From contig NZ_FNAO01000001.1 of the NCBI RefSeq assembly GCF_900101815.1, positions 248,001 through 312,000 of the forward strand: a DNA stretch of 64,000 bases, in the 5' to 3' direction. This document shows, in pieces, positions 44,683 to 53,289 of the stretch (positions within the stretch are counted from its first letter, which is position 1; the number at the start of each line of letters is the position of its first letter). The translations under genes and the position numbers were made by a program. This DNA is from Pricia antarctica (GTDB lineage Bacteria; Bacteroidota; Bacteroidia; Flavobacteriales; Flavobacteriaceae). The notes under the pieces were generated by a model. That model was not told where the DNA came from. It saw only the letters and a list, made by a program, of their open reading frames with translations, and made no database searches.

Positions 44683-45817
44683 CACCTATCTATCACAAAA
44701 CAATATTATTTCTTCGCTCGGTTTTGACAGCCTCAGTGTTGTTAGTCATATTTCTGATGAAGTTGGTGGGCTACGACTGATAGACGAGCCCAAAATTTTG
44801 GACCGTCCTTTTTATTCCTCCATAATTTCCGAGGAAGTCTTGAACGACGCGTTTGACCGGTTGCCTTCGAAATCACCCAAAACCCGATTGGAAAAAATGC
44901 TCATAGTATCGCTCAATACGATTCTAAAAGCATCGGAACTAGCACTGAATGATCGGGTCGGACTCCTGATTTCTACGACCAAGGGCAATATCGATGTGCT
45001 TGAAAAGGATACTAAATTTCCAAAAGAGCGAGCCTATTTAAGCGCTTTGGGGGCGGAACTACAAAATTATTTCGGCTTCACCACCCAGCCCATCGTAGTA
45101 TCGAATGCCTGTGTTTCAGGAATTTTAGCGATAGTAACCGCACAAAGATTGATCGATGAAGGTAGATTCGACCATGTTTTCGTCGTGGCAGGCGACCTGG
45201 TCACAAAATTCATTATTTCGGGATTTAATTCCTTTCAGGCCTTGAGCGATGTGCCTTGCCGCCCGTATTGCAAGTCCCGCTCCGGCATCAATATCGGGGA
45301 GGTTGGGGTGAGCGTTCTGGTCACCAAGGATGAAAACCTGTTGGTCGACGAATCCGTCGAAATTTTAGGAGGGGCGTCGTGCAACGACGCCAACCATATT
45401 TCCGGACCCTCCCGTACGGGGGAGGGGTTATTTCGCAGTGTTACTTCAGCTCTAAAGGAAGCCAATCTATCGCCAGGGGAAATCGACTACATTTCAGCCC
45501 ACGGCACGGCAACGATGTACAACGATGAAATGGAAGCCATTGCCTTTAATCGTGCCGGTTTGGGCGATACCCCTTTGAACAGTCTCAAAGGCTATTTCGG
45601 TCACACTCTAGGGGCATCGGGCCTGCTGGAGACTATTATAGGCATGCACTCCTTAAATCAAAACACGTTGTTTGCCTCTAAAGGATTTCAAGAATTGGGA
45701 GTTTCACAGCCCTTGAATATCATCGAAAAAACAACATCCAAAAATATCGATACTTTTTTAAAAACGGCTTCGGGTTTTGGGGGTTGTAATACTACGGCGA
45801 TTTTTAGGAAAGTTTAG
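44675..45817 (+). CDS. beta-ketoacyl-ACP synthase with complete triad
   Basis: 380 aa. The triad is visible: Cys146 in SNACVSGIL, His276 in SAHGTATMYND and His310 in GYFGHTLGASG. The N-terminus is shorter and less conserved than in standard KAS II. It overlaps the thioesterase gene by 8 bases and is followed by the methyltransferase. Probably an elongating synthase for the polyene; its pairing partner is not evident. Confidence 0.9.
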   Translation: MNSTYLSQNNIISSLGFDSLSVVSHISDEVGGLRLIDEPKILDRPFYSSIISEEVLNDAFDRLPSKSPKTRLEKMLIVSLNTILKASELALNDRVGLLISTTKGNIDVLEKDTKFPKERAYLSALGAELQNYFGFTTQPIVVSNACVSGILAIVTAQRLIDEGRFDHVFVVAGDLVTKFIISGFNSFQALSDVPCRPYCKSRSGINIGEVGVSVLVTKDENLLVDESVEILGGASCNDANHISGPSRTGEGLFRSVTSALKEANLSPGEIDYISAHGTATMYNDEMEAIAFNRAGLGDTPLNSLKGYFGHTLGASGLLETIIGMHSLNQNTLFASKGFQELGVSQPLNIIEKTTSKNIDTFLKTASGFGGCNTTAIFRKV

Positions 45818-45880
45818 TTTAATTATCCCAATCAACCTACAATCCGTAAATTTGTCCCCCAAAAAGAATTGAATCCAAGC

Positions 45881-46942
45881 ATGCCCAAAAAAAAGATAAA
45901 AGCCATCGAAGCCTTGGAGGAGGCACAAAAAATTGCCTTTGCCCCTTTTGTGTTCCAAACCACGGTGTCTTTGCGCAAGTTGGGTGTTTTGGATTATCTG
46001 TTCGAGAAAGGAAATGACGGCGGAGTACTGCTTGAGAACCTTTCCCAAGCACTTTCCATTAGCGAATACGGTCTAAGTGTGTTGCTTGAAATAGCGGAAA
46101 GCTCGGATATCGTCGAGAAAAATGACAAAGGAGGTTATGAGCTGACCAAAACCGGGTATTTTCTCAACTACAACAAGATGACGGAAGCCAATTTGAATTT
46201 TACACAGGATGTCTGTTATCAGGGACTCTTTCACTTGCACGAAGCCATTCAAAAAGGCGAACCCAGCGGACTGAAGGAGCTGGGGCCATGGTCAACGGTG
46301 TACGAAGGCCTGTCACAATTGCCGACGCATATTCAAAAATCATGGTTCGAGTTCGACCATTTTTATTCCGATGAAATTTTCGGCGAAGCCTTACCGCTCG
46401 TATTTCGGCACAAACCCAAAACCCTTTTCGATATTGGGGGAAATACGGGTAAATTCGCGGTACTCTGCAGCAAATACGACCCCGATGTTCAGGTTACCAT
46501 ATTCGATTTGCCGGGCCAATTGAAAAAAGCACTGGCCAATGCGGAGGAAAACGGATTTAAAAGTAGGATATCGGGACAGGAAATCGATTGGCTTTCCGAA
46601 AATCCGGAAATTCCTGAAGGGGCCGATACCATATGGATGAGCCAATTTTTGGATTGTTTTTCCAAGGAGGAAATCCTGAAAATATTAAAAACCTGTGTAC
46701 AATCGATGGACGATTCTACCCAGCTGATTATCATCGAAACCTTTACTGATCGCCAGAAATTCGCCAATGCCCGCTTTACTTTGGAAGCGACATCTTTATA
46801 TTTTACCGCCCTGGCCAATGGTAATAGCAAAATGTACAAGGCAACTGAGTTCATCGACCTCGTGGAACTAGCAGGCCTGACGCTAGAGGAAGACGTACAG
46901 GTAGGCGAATTTCATACCATGTTCGTTTGTAAAAAAACATAA
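45881..46942 (+). CDS. SAM-dependent O-methyltransferase
   Basis: 353 aa from the ATG at 45881; a TTG four codons upstream is possible. An N-terminal dimerisation helix domain of plant/fungal O-methyltransferase type precedes the SAM-binding loop TLFDIGGNTGKFAV near residue 185. IFDLPGQLKKA and IWMSQFLDCFSKEE are further family motifs. It should methylate a carbon or hydroxyl on the aryl end of flexirubin; natural flexirubins carry ring methyl groups. C- versus O-methylation cannot be decided by eye. Confidence 0.82.
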   Translation: MPKKKIKAIEALEEAQKIAFAPFVFQTTVSLRKLGVLDYLFEKGNDGGVLLENLSQALSISEYGLSVLLEIAESSDIVEKNDKGGYELTKTGYFLNYNKMTEANLNFTQDVCYQGLFHLHEAIQKGEPSGLKELGPWSTVYEGLSQLPTHIQKSWFEFDHFYSDEIFGEALPLVFRHKPKTLFDIGGNTGKFAVLCSKYDPDVQVTIFDLPGQLKKALANAEENGFKSRISGQEIDWLSENPEIPEGADTIWMSQFLDCFSKEEILKILKTCVQSMDDSTQLIIIETFTDRQKFANARFTLEATSLYFTALANGNSKMYKATEFIDLVELAGLTLEEDVQVGEFHTMFVCKKT

Positions 46943-47065
46943 GAGGTTCTGCAGCTTTCCGCCAGTCCCGTTTTGGACTGGGGCCAATGGGCTGCCAATC
47001 GCCAATCGCTGACCGACCATCGTCAAACTTTTAAAGTGCATTAGATTACCAACTTATACCTGGTT

Positions 47066-47683
47066 TTGAACAAAACTTCCCACATATCAACCTATTGCCA
47101 TATTACGGAAAATGCCGTTTCACTGGATGGGAACCTCCTTTTCAAAAATACTTCCGGCGACTTTGCCATGTTCATGAAATCTGCCTACAAACATTTCGAA
47201 ATCGATTATCCAAAATTTTTTAAGATGGATCGATTGAGCAAATTGGCGGTTTTGGCAGCGGAAGTGCTGTTAGGGCATCCGAATACATCCAAAGAAAACC
47301 GGAATATGGCCGTTGTGCTTTCCAATAAGGCCTCAAGTTTGGATACCGACCGAAAATATCAGGAATCTATCTCCGATGCACACAATTTTTATCCGAGTCC
47401 CGCCGTTTTCGTCTATACCTTGCCCAATATATGTATCGGCGAAATTAGCATCCGGCATAATCTGCGTTCCGAAAATAGTTTTTTTATCTTTGACACGTTT
47501 AATCCGGGGTTTTTAAAGGATTATTCCGAAAGTTTGTTGCATTCGGATAAAGCGGACGAGGTACTCTGCGGGTGGGTCGATGTAGATGAAGACAGCTACG
47601 AAGCGTTTCTATACCTCGTATCGTCGACCGGAAACCACTTGCACAACGAACAACAATTAACCAAATTATACCGTACCCCATGA
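47066..47683 (+). CDS. short ketosynthase-related protein (Ketoacyl-synt_2 type)
   Basis: 205 aa with a TTG start. It aligns by eye only to the N-terminal half of ketosynthases: LAVLAAEVLLG, NMAVVLSNKASSLDTD and YPSPAVFVYTLPNICIGEIS. At the active-site position it has PNICIGEIS, so a Cys is present but the usual ACxSG is gone, and no C-terminal half with the two His follows. It may be a non-catalytic partner. The stop overlaps the second ACP gene by four bases (ATGA). Confidence 0.7.
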   Translation: MNKTSHISTYCHITENAVSLDGNLLFKNTSGDFAMFMKSAYKHFEIDYPKFFKMDRLSKLAVLAAEVLLGHPNTSKENRNMAVVLSNKASSLDTDRKYQESISDAHNFYPSPAVFVYTLPNICIGEISIRHNLRSENSFFIFDTFNPGFLKDYSESLLHSDKADEVLCGWVDVDEDSYEAFLYLVSSTGNHLHNEQQLTKLYRTP

Positions 47684-47937
47684 GCGAATTAAAACAAGAG
47701 TTGAAGGAAAAAATAATAGAGCAACTGAACCTTGAAGACGTTGCCATCGAAGAAATCAAAGACACCGACCCGCTCTTCGGTGAAGGCCTGGGTCTAGATT
47801 CTATCGACGCATTGGAACTGATCGTAATGCTCGATAAAGATTACGGCATCAAATTGGCAGACCCTAAACAGGGCAAATCGATTTTCGAATCGATTGAGAC
47901 CATGGCGGGCTATATCAAGGAGCACCGCAGTCGATAG
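47680..47937 (+). CDS. acyl carrier protein, second of two
   Basis: 85 aa. The phosphopantetheine Ser is in GLGLDSIDALELIVML, a motif closer to aryl polyene ACPs than the DLDSLD of the ACP at 36345. It is coupled to the gene before (ATGA) and lies 7 bases before a ketosynthase, so it probably serves the ketosynthase/chain-length-factor pair downstream. Confidence 0.92.
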   Translation: MSELKQELKEKIIEQLNLEDVAIEEIKDTDPLFGEGLGLDSIDALELIVMLDKDYGIKLADPKQGKSIFESIETMAGYIKEHRSR

Positions 47938-47944
47938 TATTTTT

Positions 47945-49147
47945 ATGACAAAAGGCGTCGCAATAACTGGTATGGGTATCATTTCTGCCATTGGTAACAA
48001 TGTTGCGGAAAATTATGCGTCGCTTATTGCCGGCAAAAGGGGGATTTCAAGGATTTCACAGATCGAGACTATCCATAAGGATGAGATTATGGTGGGAGAA
48101 ATCACAGGTACCAACGCCGTTTTGGAAAAGCAGCTTGGATTTACCGAAAACGAGGTTTCCCGCACGGTTTTAATAGGATGTATCGCCGCTGACGAGGCTA
48201 TCTCAAATGCGGGAATCCTCGATATCAACAACGCCAGAACCGGATTGATTTCCGGCACCACCGTTGGCGGAATGGACAAATCAGAACAATACTTCTACGA
48301 TTATTTCGACCGGCCAGAGGTCAGACAGCACATTACCGGACTTCACGCCGGTGATTCCACAAAAAAAATTGCGACCCATTTAGGGCTCGAAGAAAGCTTT
48401 GTGACCACTATTAGCACCGCCTGTTCCTCATCGGCCAACGCCATCATGTTGGGCGCGCGGATGATTAAATCCGGAAAGCTGGACCGCGCCATTGTCGGTG
48501 GCACCGATTGCCTTTCCAAATTTACCATCAACGGCTTTAAGACCCTGTTGATTTTGTCCGACACATACAGTGCCCCTTTCGATGAAGAACGCAAAGGTCT
48601 CAATTTAGGGGAAGCCGCCGCCTATCTTGTCTTGGAATCAGACGCGCTCGTGCAAAAAGAGAACAAAAAAGTTCTGGGCTATGTTACCGGCTATGGCAAC
48701 GCAAACGATGCCTACCACCAAACGGCCTCCTCCGAGCACGGTGATGGGGCGTTACTGGCCATGGAAAAAGCCCTGAAAACGGCTGGAATGCAAGCCTCCG
48801 ATATCGATTATGTCAACGCACATGGTACGGCAACACCCAATAACGACTTATCCGAAGGTCGGGCACTGATCCGATTATTCGGCGAAAAAGTGCCGGAATT
48901 CAGTTCTACCAAAGCCTTTACGGGCCATACTTTAGCAGCTGCGGGTGGGGTCGAAGCGGTATATTCGGTGCTGGCATTGCAAAACGATACGATCTTTCCC
49001 AATCTGAACTATACCACTCCCATGAAAGAATTCGCCCTCGACCCAATTACGGAGGTCACTAAAAAACCGCTGCGCAATGTGCTGTCGAATTCCTTTGGTT
49101 TTGGGGGGAATTGTTCGACATTGATATTTTCTAAGGATAAATCATAA
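47945..49147 (+). CDS. beta-ketoacyl-ACP synthase, catalytic partner of the chain length factor
   Basis: 400 aa from the ATG at 47945; the frame runs back into the ACP gene but that part is not used. The triad is present: Cys160 in ISTACSSSANA, His293 in NAHGTATPNND and His328 in FTGHTLAAAGG. A chain-length-factor-like protein starts 8 bases downstream, the layout of KS-alpha/KS-beta pairs in aryl polyene systems. It should extend the coumaryl starter to the polyene. Confidence 0.92.
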   Translation: MTKGVAITGMGIISAIGNNVAENYASLIAGKRGISRISQIETIHKDEIMVGEITGTNAVLEKQLGFTENEVSRTVLIGCIAADEAISNAGILDINNARTGLISGTTVGGMDKSEQYFYDYFDRPEVRQHITGLHAGDSTKKIATHLGLEESFVTTISTACSSSANAIMLGARMIKSGKLDRAIVGGTDCLSKFTINGFKTLLILSDTYSAPFDEERKGLNLGEAAAYLVLESDALVQKENKKVLGYVTGYGNANDAYHQTASSEHGDGALLAMEKALKTAGMQASDIDYVNAHGTATPNNDLSEGRALIRLFGEKVPEFSSTKAFTGHTLAAAGGVEAVYSVLALQNDTIFPNLNYTTPMKEFALDPITEVTKKPLRNVLSNSFGFGGNCSTLIFSKDKS

Positions 49148-49155
49148 ACTTAAAA

Positions 49156-50223
49156 ATGCCCGTCTACATAAACAGCATAGGATCCGTTTCCGCCCAAAAG
49201 ACGTTCGACAACTCCCTTTTTTTGGAGGAAATCGTACGCTATAACGATACCGTGCTGGAAATTATCGCTCCAAACTACAAGGATTATATCCCGCCGGCTG
49301 CGGCGCGAAGAATGGCTAAGGGTATCAAAATGAGTACCGTCAGCGCCAAGACCGCCATGATCGAAGCCGGTATGGAAGAAGACGAAATCGATGCTATCAT
49401 CGTAGGTACCGGATTGGGCTGTATCGGTGATTCTGAAAAGTTTGTCAGCGATATTCTTGATAACGACGAGCAGTTTTTGACGCCTACGCGGTTTATTCAA
49501 TCATCCCACAATACGGTGGCGGGACAGATTGCCTTGGGCATGGGCTGTAAGGGCCATAATTTCACCTATGTACATTCCGCCATTTCGTTCGAATCTGCGG
49601 TGATGGATGCCAAGATGCAGTTGGAAAATGAGGAAGCCAAAAATATTCTGGTCGGCGGGGTCGATGAACTGGTCGACCATCATGTCAACACCCATCGACT
49701 GATCGGACATATAAAACAAGAACCTGTAGAGACGATGTCCGTCTTGACGTCCGGTACCAAAGGCGCAGTTTTCTCGGAGGGGGCACATTTTTTTACGCTT
49801 TCGAATGAAAAACGTTCTTCCTGCTACTCCGAACTTTTGGCGGTCGAGACATTCAATACCTTGGCGGAAGATCAAGTTGCCGCAAAAACGAAATCCTTTT
49901 TATCCGAAAATGGGATGGGACCGGATGCCATAGATGTTATAATTCTCGGCTATAATGGTGATGTGGAATTTGACGGCTACTACGATACACTCGCTACCGC
50001 CTTATTCAAAGACACAGCGCAAGTGTACTATAAACACCTCTCCGGTGAATTCGATACGGCTTCGGGTTTCGGATTTTGGCTGGGGAACAAACTATTGAAA
50101 CAGCAGCGCATACCTGATGCGGTTCGGCTGAATTCCGTACCAGCAAATTCGGCACAAAACGCACTGATCTACAACCAATATAGGGGTGAAAATCATAGTC
50201 TTACCTTGCTCCGAAAATGTTGA
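49156..50223 (+). CDS. ketosynthase chain-length factor-like protein (inactive KS)
   Basis: 355 aa with a ketosynthase fold but a lost active site. The position of the Cys reads YVHSAISFES, so Ile143 replaces Cys, and the HGT motif is replaced by LGYNGD. AAARRMAKGIKMSTVSAK and VGTGLGCIGDSEKF are typical of aryl polyene chain-length factors. It should dimerise with the ketosynthase just upstream and set polyene length. Its end overlaps the deacetylase gene by 7 bases. Confidence 0.87.
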   Translation: MPVYINSIGSVSAQKTFDNSLFLEEIVRYNDTVLEIIAPNYKDYIPPAAARRMAKGIKMSTVSAKTAMIEAGMEEDEIDAIIVGTGLGCIGDSEKFVSDILDNDEQFLTPTRFIQSSHNTVAGQIALGMGCKGHNFTYVHSAISFESAVMDAKMQLENEEAKNILVGGVDELVDHHVNTHRLIGHIKQEPVETMSVLTSGTKGAVFSEGAHFFTLSNEKRSSCYSELLAVETFNTLAEDQVAAKTKSFLSENGMGPDAIDVIILGYNGDVEFDGYYDTLATALFKDTAQVYYKHLSGEFDTASGFGFWLGNKLLKQQRIPDAVRLNSVPANSAQNALIYNQYRGENHSLTLLRKC

Positions 50224-50993
50224 CGCGCAGGGTAGTCAATCCCATCGCCCTACTGTTACTTCTGACCTTGACGACACTGGCTTTCTTTTATACCATACCT
50301 TGGTGGACGTATACCCTAGTGGTTCTCTCTTGGCTCTTGATTACCCTATGCGGTTCGTTTTTCGTTGGATGGGACTATCATCTAAAGTCCCTGCACAAGA
50401 ACAAAAAGAGCAGCGGCAATTGGTTGTCCATAACCTTTGACGATGGGCCGAATCTTGAATTTACGCCGAGGGTCTTGAAACTACTAAAAAAACAGGATGC
50501 CAAAGCGACATTTTTCTGCATCGGGAAACACGTTGAAAACCATCCGGAAATCCTAATGCAAATTCTTGCCGATGGGCATACCGTTGGAAATCATACCTAT
50601 TCCCATTCCAACTCTTTCGGTTTTTTTGGATTTGAAAAAGTAAAGGCCGAACTGCAACGGACGAAATCCTTAGTGAATACTTTTACAGGGTTGAAAATGA
50701 ATCTGTACCGGCCGGCCTTTGGCGTGACCAATCCACAAATCGAAAAAGCGGTTATAGACCTTGGTTTACAATCCATCGGATGGAGTGTTCGTTCATTGGA
50801 TACTACACCAAGATCCACAAACAGCGTCTTGGACCGAATCACCTCAAAGGTTTCGAAAGGCGATATCATCCTATTACACGATACCAGCGAAAAAACGATA
50901 GCGGTTTTGGAACGGTTATTGGTATTTATGCAAGAAAAAAATCTAGAGTCCGTTCCGGTGGAACGGCTGTTGGAAATCGAAGCTTATGAATGA
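50217..50993 (+). CDS. membrane-anchored polysaccharide deacetylase (NodB domain)
   Basis: 258 aa. Two hydrophobic segments at residues ~10-50 (LLLLLTLTTLAFFYTI and YTLVVLSWLLITLCG) anchor it in the inner membrane. The NodB domain follows: TFDDGPN with the catalytic and metal Asp, HTYSHSNSF with the zinc His, and LLHDTSEKT. Members remove acetyl or related groups from sugars. I recall NodB proteins in other flexirubin clusters, but their task there is not known. Confidence 0.87.
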   Translation: MLTRRVVNPIALLLLLTLTTLAFFYTIPWWTYTLVVLSWLLITLCGSFFVGWDYHLKSLHKNKKSSGNWLSITFDDGPNLEFTPRVLKLLKKQDAKATFFCIGKHVENHPEILMQILADGHTVGNHTYSHSNSFGFFGFEKVKAELQRTKSLVNTFTGLKMNLYRPAFGVTNPQIEKAVIDLGLQSIGWSVRSLDTTPRSTNSVLDRITSKVSKGDIILLHDTSEKTIAVLERLLVFMQEKNLESVPVERLLEIEAYE

Positions 50994-51096
50994 CTGGAAA
51001 ACGAGTTTTATTTTTGCAAACCTTTGCCCTTACGTCAAAGACCTCTGCGCTATTTTTTCCGACTCCTTCGCTTTGTTGGGAGCCAGCAGTAAACTC

Positions 51097-51747
51097 ATGG
51101 GGGAAAAACGTAACATTGCCGTTTTACGAAACAGTTTCGTCATCGCAATCATCTTTCTATTTTCCGCGACCCTTTCCGCTCAAACCAAAATGTCAACAAC
51201 CGAGGCCAACGCCTTAAAGACTTCTGTAAAGCGACAGGCCGATGCCACAACCACGATCACCAGTGATTTCACGCAGTACAAACACCTCGATTTTCTATCC
51301 GACGATATTGAATCGAAGGGTAAACTGGCCTTCAAAGTACCTGATTTGGTCAAATGGGAGTATGTTGAACCCTTTTCCTATTCCATAATCTTTAAAGACA
51401 ATACCTTGTACATCAATGACGACGGCAACAAAAGCAATATGGACGTTGGCGGAAACAAAATCTTTACCCAACTCAACCAATTAATAACGGCAAGCATTCG
51501 CGGCGATCTGTTCGATGACGACCAATTTGATATTTCCTATTTCAAAAAAGACCGCAACAGTCTGGTATCTTTCACCCCCAAGGATGCCCAATTCGCTGAG
51601 TTTATCAAAACATTCCAAATGATTTTCAACCCAGCGGGGGAAGTAATCCAAGTAAAAATGATCGAACCTTCCGACGATTACACCCAAATCGTCTTTAGCA
51701 GCCGAAAAACCAACCAACCCTTATCCGATGCGGATTTTTCTCAGTAG
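51097..51747 (+). CDS. LolA-like outer-membrane lipoprotein carrier
   Basis: 216 aa from the ATG at 51097; 37 upstream in-frame residues precede the signal peptide and are rejected. The signal peptide is FVIAIIFLFSATLSAQ. The mature part follows LolA: TSDFTQYKHLDFLSDDIESK, GKLAFKVPDLVKWEY and a C-terminal beta half. LolA proteins shuttle hydrophobic cargo over the periplasm. Here it likely carries the pigment or a lipidated intermediate to the outer membrane. Overlaps the lipoprotein gene by 20 bases. Confidence 0.87.
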   Translation: MGEKRNIAVLRNSFVIAIIFLFSATLSAQTKMSTTEANALKTSVKRQADATTTITSDFTQYKHLDFLSDDIESKGKLAFKVPDLVKWEYVEPFSYSIIFKDNTLYINDDGNKSNMDVGGNKIFTQLNQLITASIRGDLFDDDQFDISYFKKDRNSLVSFTPKDAQFAEFIKTFQMIFNPAGEVIQVKMIEPSDDYTQIVFSSRKTNQPLSDADFSQ

Positions 51748-52336
51748 CCTTTTCGCCTTGGTATTTTTAGGATGTGCCTCCTATCCCAGGAAAAATGGAT
51801 TTGAATCCGTAAAAACCATTCAAGAAGAAACCTTGAATCCCTATTTTTCGGATGTTTCAAAAGATTATATCTACAGGGCAAAAATTGAGGCTTTCGATAA
51901 AACCTTCGGTGGCCTTTTTATCGTCAAAAAATTAGGGCCGGCCCAACACCGTATCGTATTCACGACCGAAATGGGTAATACGATTTTCGATTTCACTTTT
52001 CAAGGGGATGACTTTAAGGTGAACCGCATTTTGAAGGAAATGGACCGTAAAATACTCCTCAACATCCTAAAAAGAGATTTAAAAGCACTTATTGCCGAAC
52101 ATTCTCCGGTACTGCAAACTTTTAATGATAATGGGGATATCGTTTACGCAACCAAAATCCTTTCCAAAAAACATTATTTTTACCGTACAGAGGGATTACT
52201 GAAAAAGATTGTTAGGGTGGGTAACGGAAAGGAAAAGGTAAACTTTATATTTTCCGGAATAGAAGAAGATTTGGCAGGTAAAATCGAAATTTTACACAAC
52301 ATATTCCCCCTGACCCTAACTTTAAAACGAATTTAG
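51728..52336 (+). CDS. cluster lipoprotein of unknown function
   Basis: 202 aa. The signal peptide ends in the lipobox LVFLGC (Cys16), so it is a lipoprotein. The mature part is beta-rich with Lys-rich stretches (YATKILSKKHYFYRT). It might be the outer-membrane receptor that accepts cargo from the LolA-like protein, by analogy with LolA-LolB; size (about 200 residues) and order fit LolB, but sequence similarity is not evident to me. Confidence 0.7.
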   Translation: MRIFLSSLFALVFLGCASYPRKNGFESVKTIQEETLNPYFSDVSKDYIYRAKIEAFDKTFGGLFIVKKLGPAQHRIVFTTEMGNTIFDFTFQGDDFKVNRILKEMDRKILLNILKRDLKALIAEHSPVLQTFNDNGDIVYATKILSKKHYFYRTEGLLKKIVRVGNGKEKVNFIFSGIEEDLAGKIEILHNIFPLTLTLKRI

Positions 52337-52352
52337 CCGTAACACCAACATC

Positions 52353-52721
52353 ATGTTGATAAAAGAATTATATAGCATACAATCCTTTACTGAAACCGAT
52401 GGAATGGTGCAAGCCTCGGTAAAACTGAACAGAAGTCACGAGGTATTCAAAGGCCATTTTCCCGGGAACCCCATAATGCCAGGGGTCTGCACCATTCAAA
52501 TCGTCAAGGAACTTACGGAAAAAGCCTTGGATAAGAAATTGTTTTTATCCGTTGTCTCCAATGTAAAGTTTATTTCCATTATCAATCCTGAAAAGAACGA
52601 AACGATACAGGTCGTGCTGAATATTTCGGAGGAAGAGGACGCGGTCAAAGTAAAAAATACCGTTTCTTATGAGCATACCTTGGCGTTAAAACTGAACGCA
52701 ACCTTTAAAGTACTATCTTAA
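52353..52721 (+). CDS. FabA/FabZ-type 3-hydroxyacyl-ACP dehydratase
   Basis: 122 aa, short hotdog. FKGHFPGNPIMPGVC is the classical FabZ active-site block with the catalytic His in GHFPG. It is the third dehydratase-type hotdog protein of the cluster and the one with the most complete motif, so it may do the main dehydration in polyene growth. It lies 16 bases after the lipoprotein gene and 3 bases before the next. Confidence 0.87.
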   Translation: MLIKELYSIQSFTETDGMVQASVKLNRSHEVFKGHFPGNPIMPGVCTIQIVKELTEKALDKKLFLSVVSNVKFISIINPEKNETIQVVLNISEEEDAVKVKNTVSYEHTLALKLNATFKVLS

Positions 52722-52724
52722 TCC

Positions 52725-53219
52725 ATGAAACTGAAATTGCTATTGTTTTTCGTAGGATGGATGACAGCCGGATACGTTTCCCCAGATTTAGAGACCGTGC
52801 GGCAAGACTATCGCAAAGCCTCTGAAAATGCGGAGGCCACCAAGAAACTGTTCGAAGGCTTAACGGAAATCGGAAAAAACGATAACGTGGTCTTAGTCGC
52901 CTACAAGGGCGCCGTAACCACGATGATGGCAGAATATGCTGAAGGTATCAAGAACAAAAAATCTTTTTTTAAGGAAGGTAGGGATTTGTTGGAATATGCC
53001 ATCAAAACGGAGCCCGAAAATGTAGAGATCCGCTGTATCCGACTGAGCGTTCAGGAAAATGTCCCAAAAATTACCGGATATCATAAAAATAAGGAAGCGG
53101 ACAAAGCGTTTATCCTTGCCAATTATGCCTCCATGGAAGAGGCCGGAGCCAAGGAATTCGTAAAAAGGTATACCTCGGCATCGGACAGTTTTACCGAGGC
53201 GGAAAGGCAACGTTTCTAG
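52725..53219 (+). CDS. small exported helical protein, unknown
   Basis: 164 aa with a hydrophobic N-terminus (LKLLLFFVGWMTAGYV) that acts as signal or anchor. The rest is helical and charged, with repeats of the EYAEGIKNKKSFFKEGRD type that look like TPR-like helices. No family recognised beyond proteins I recall from other flexirubin clusters. Coupled to the dehydratase gene three bases before it. Possible periplasmic adaptor, but no function can be claimed. Confidence 0.65.
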   Translation: MKLKLLLFFVGWMTAGYVSPDLETVRQDYRKASENAEATKKLFEGLTEIGKNDNVVLVAYKGAVTTMMAEYAEGIKNKKSFFKEGRDLLEYAIKTEPENVEIRCIRLSVQENVPKITGYHKNKEADKAFILANYASMEEAGAKEFVKRYTSASDSFTEAERQRF

Positions 53220-53231
53220 CGTTTGAATTCT

Positions 53232-53239
53232 TATCTTTG
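53232..53239 (+). promoter_or_regulatory. candidate -7 element before the GT2 gene
   Basis: TATCTTTG is a perfect TAnnTTTG, followed by GCGGC, a context common at flavobacterial starts. It lies 58 bases before the ATG at 53290. No TTTG at 19-21 bases upstream, so an internal promoter is possible but unproven. Confidence 0.4.
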
Positions 53240-53289
53240 CGGCAAAGAGCCACCCATTGCCAACCCCTGCACCGCACATACAACATACC

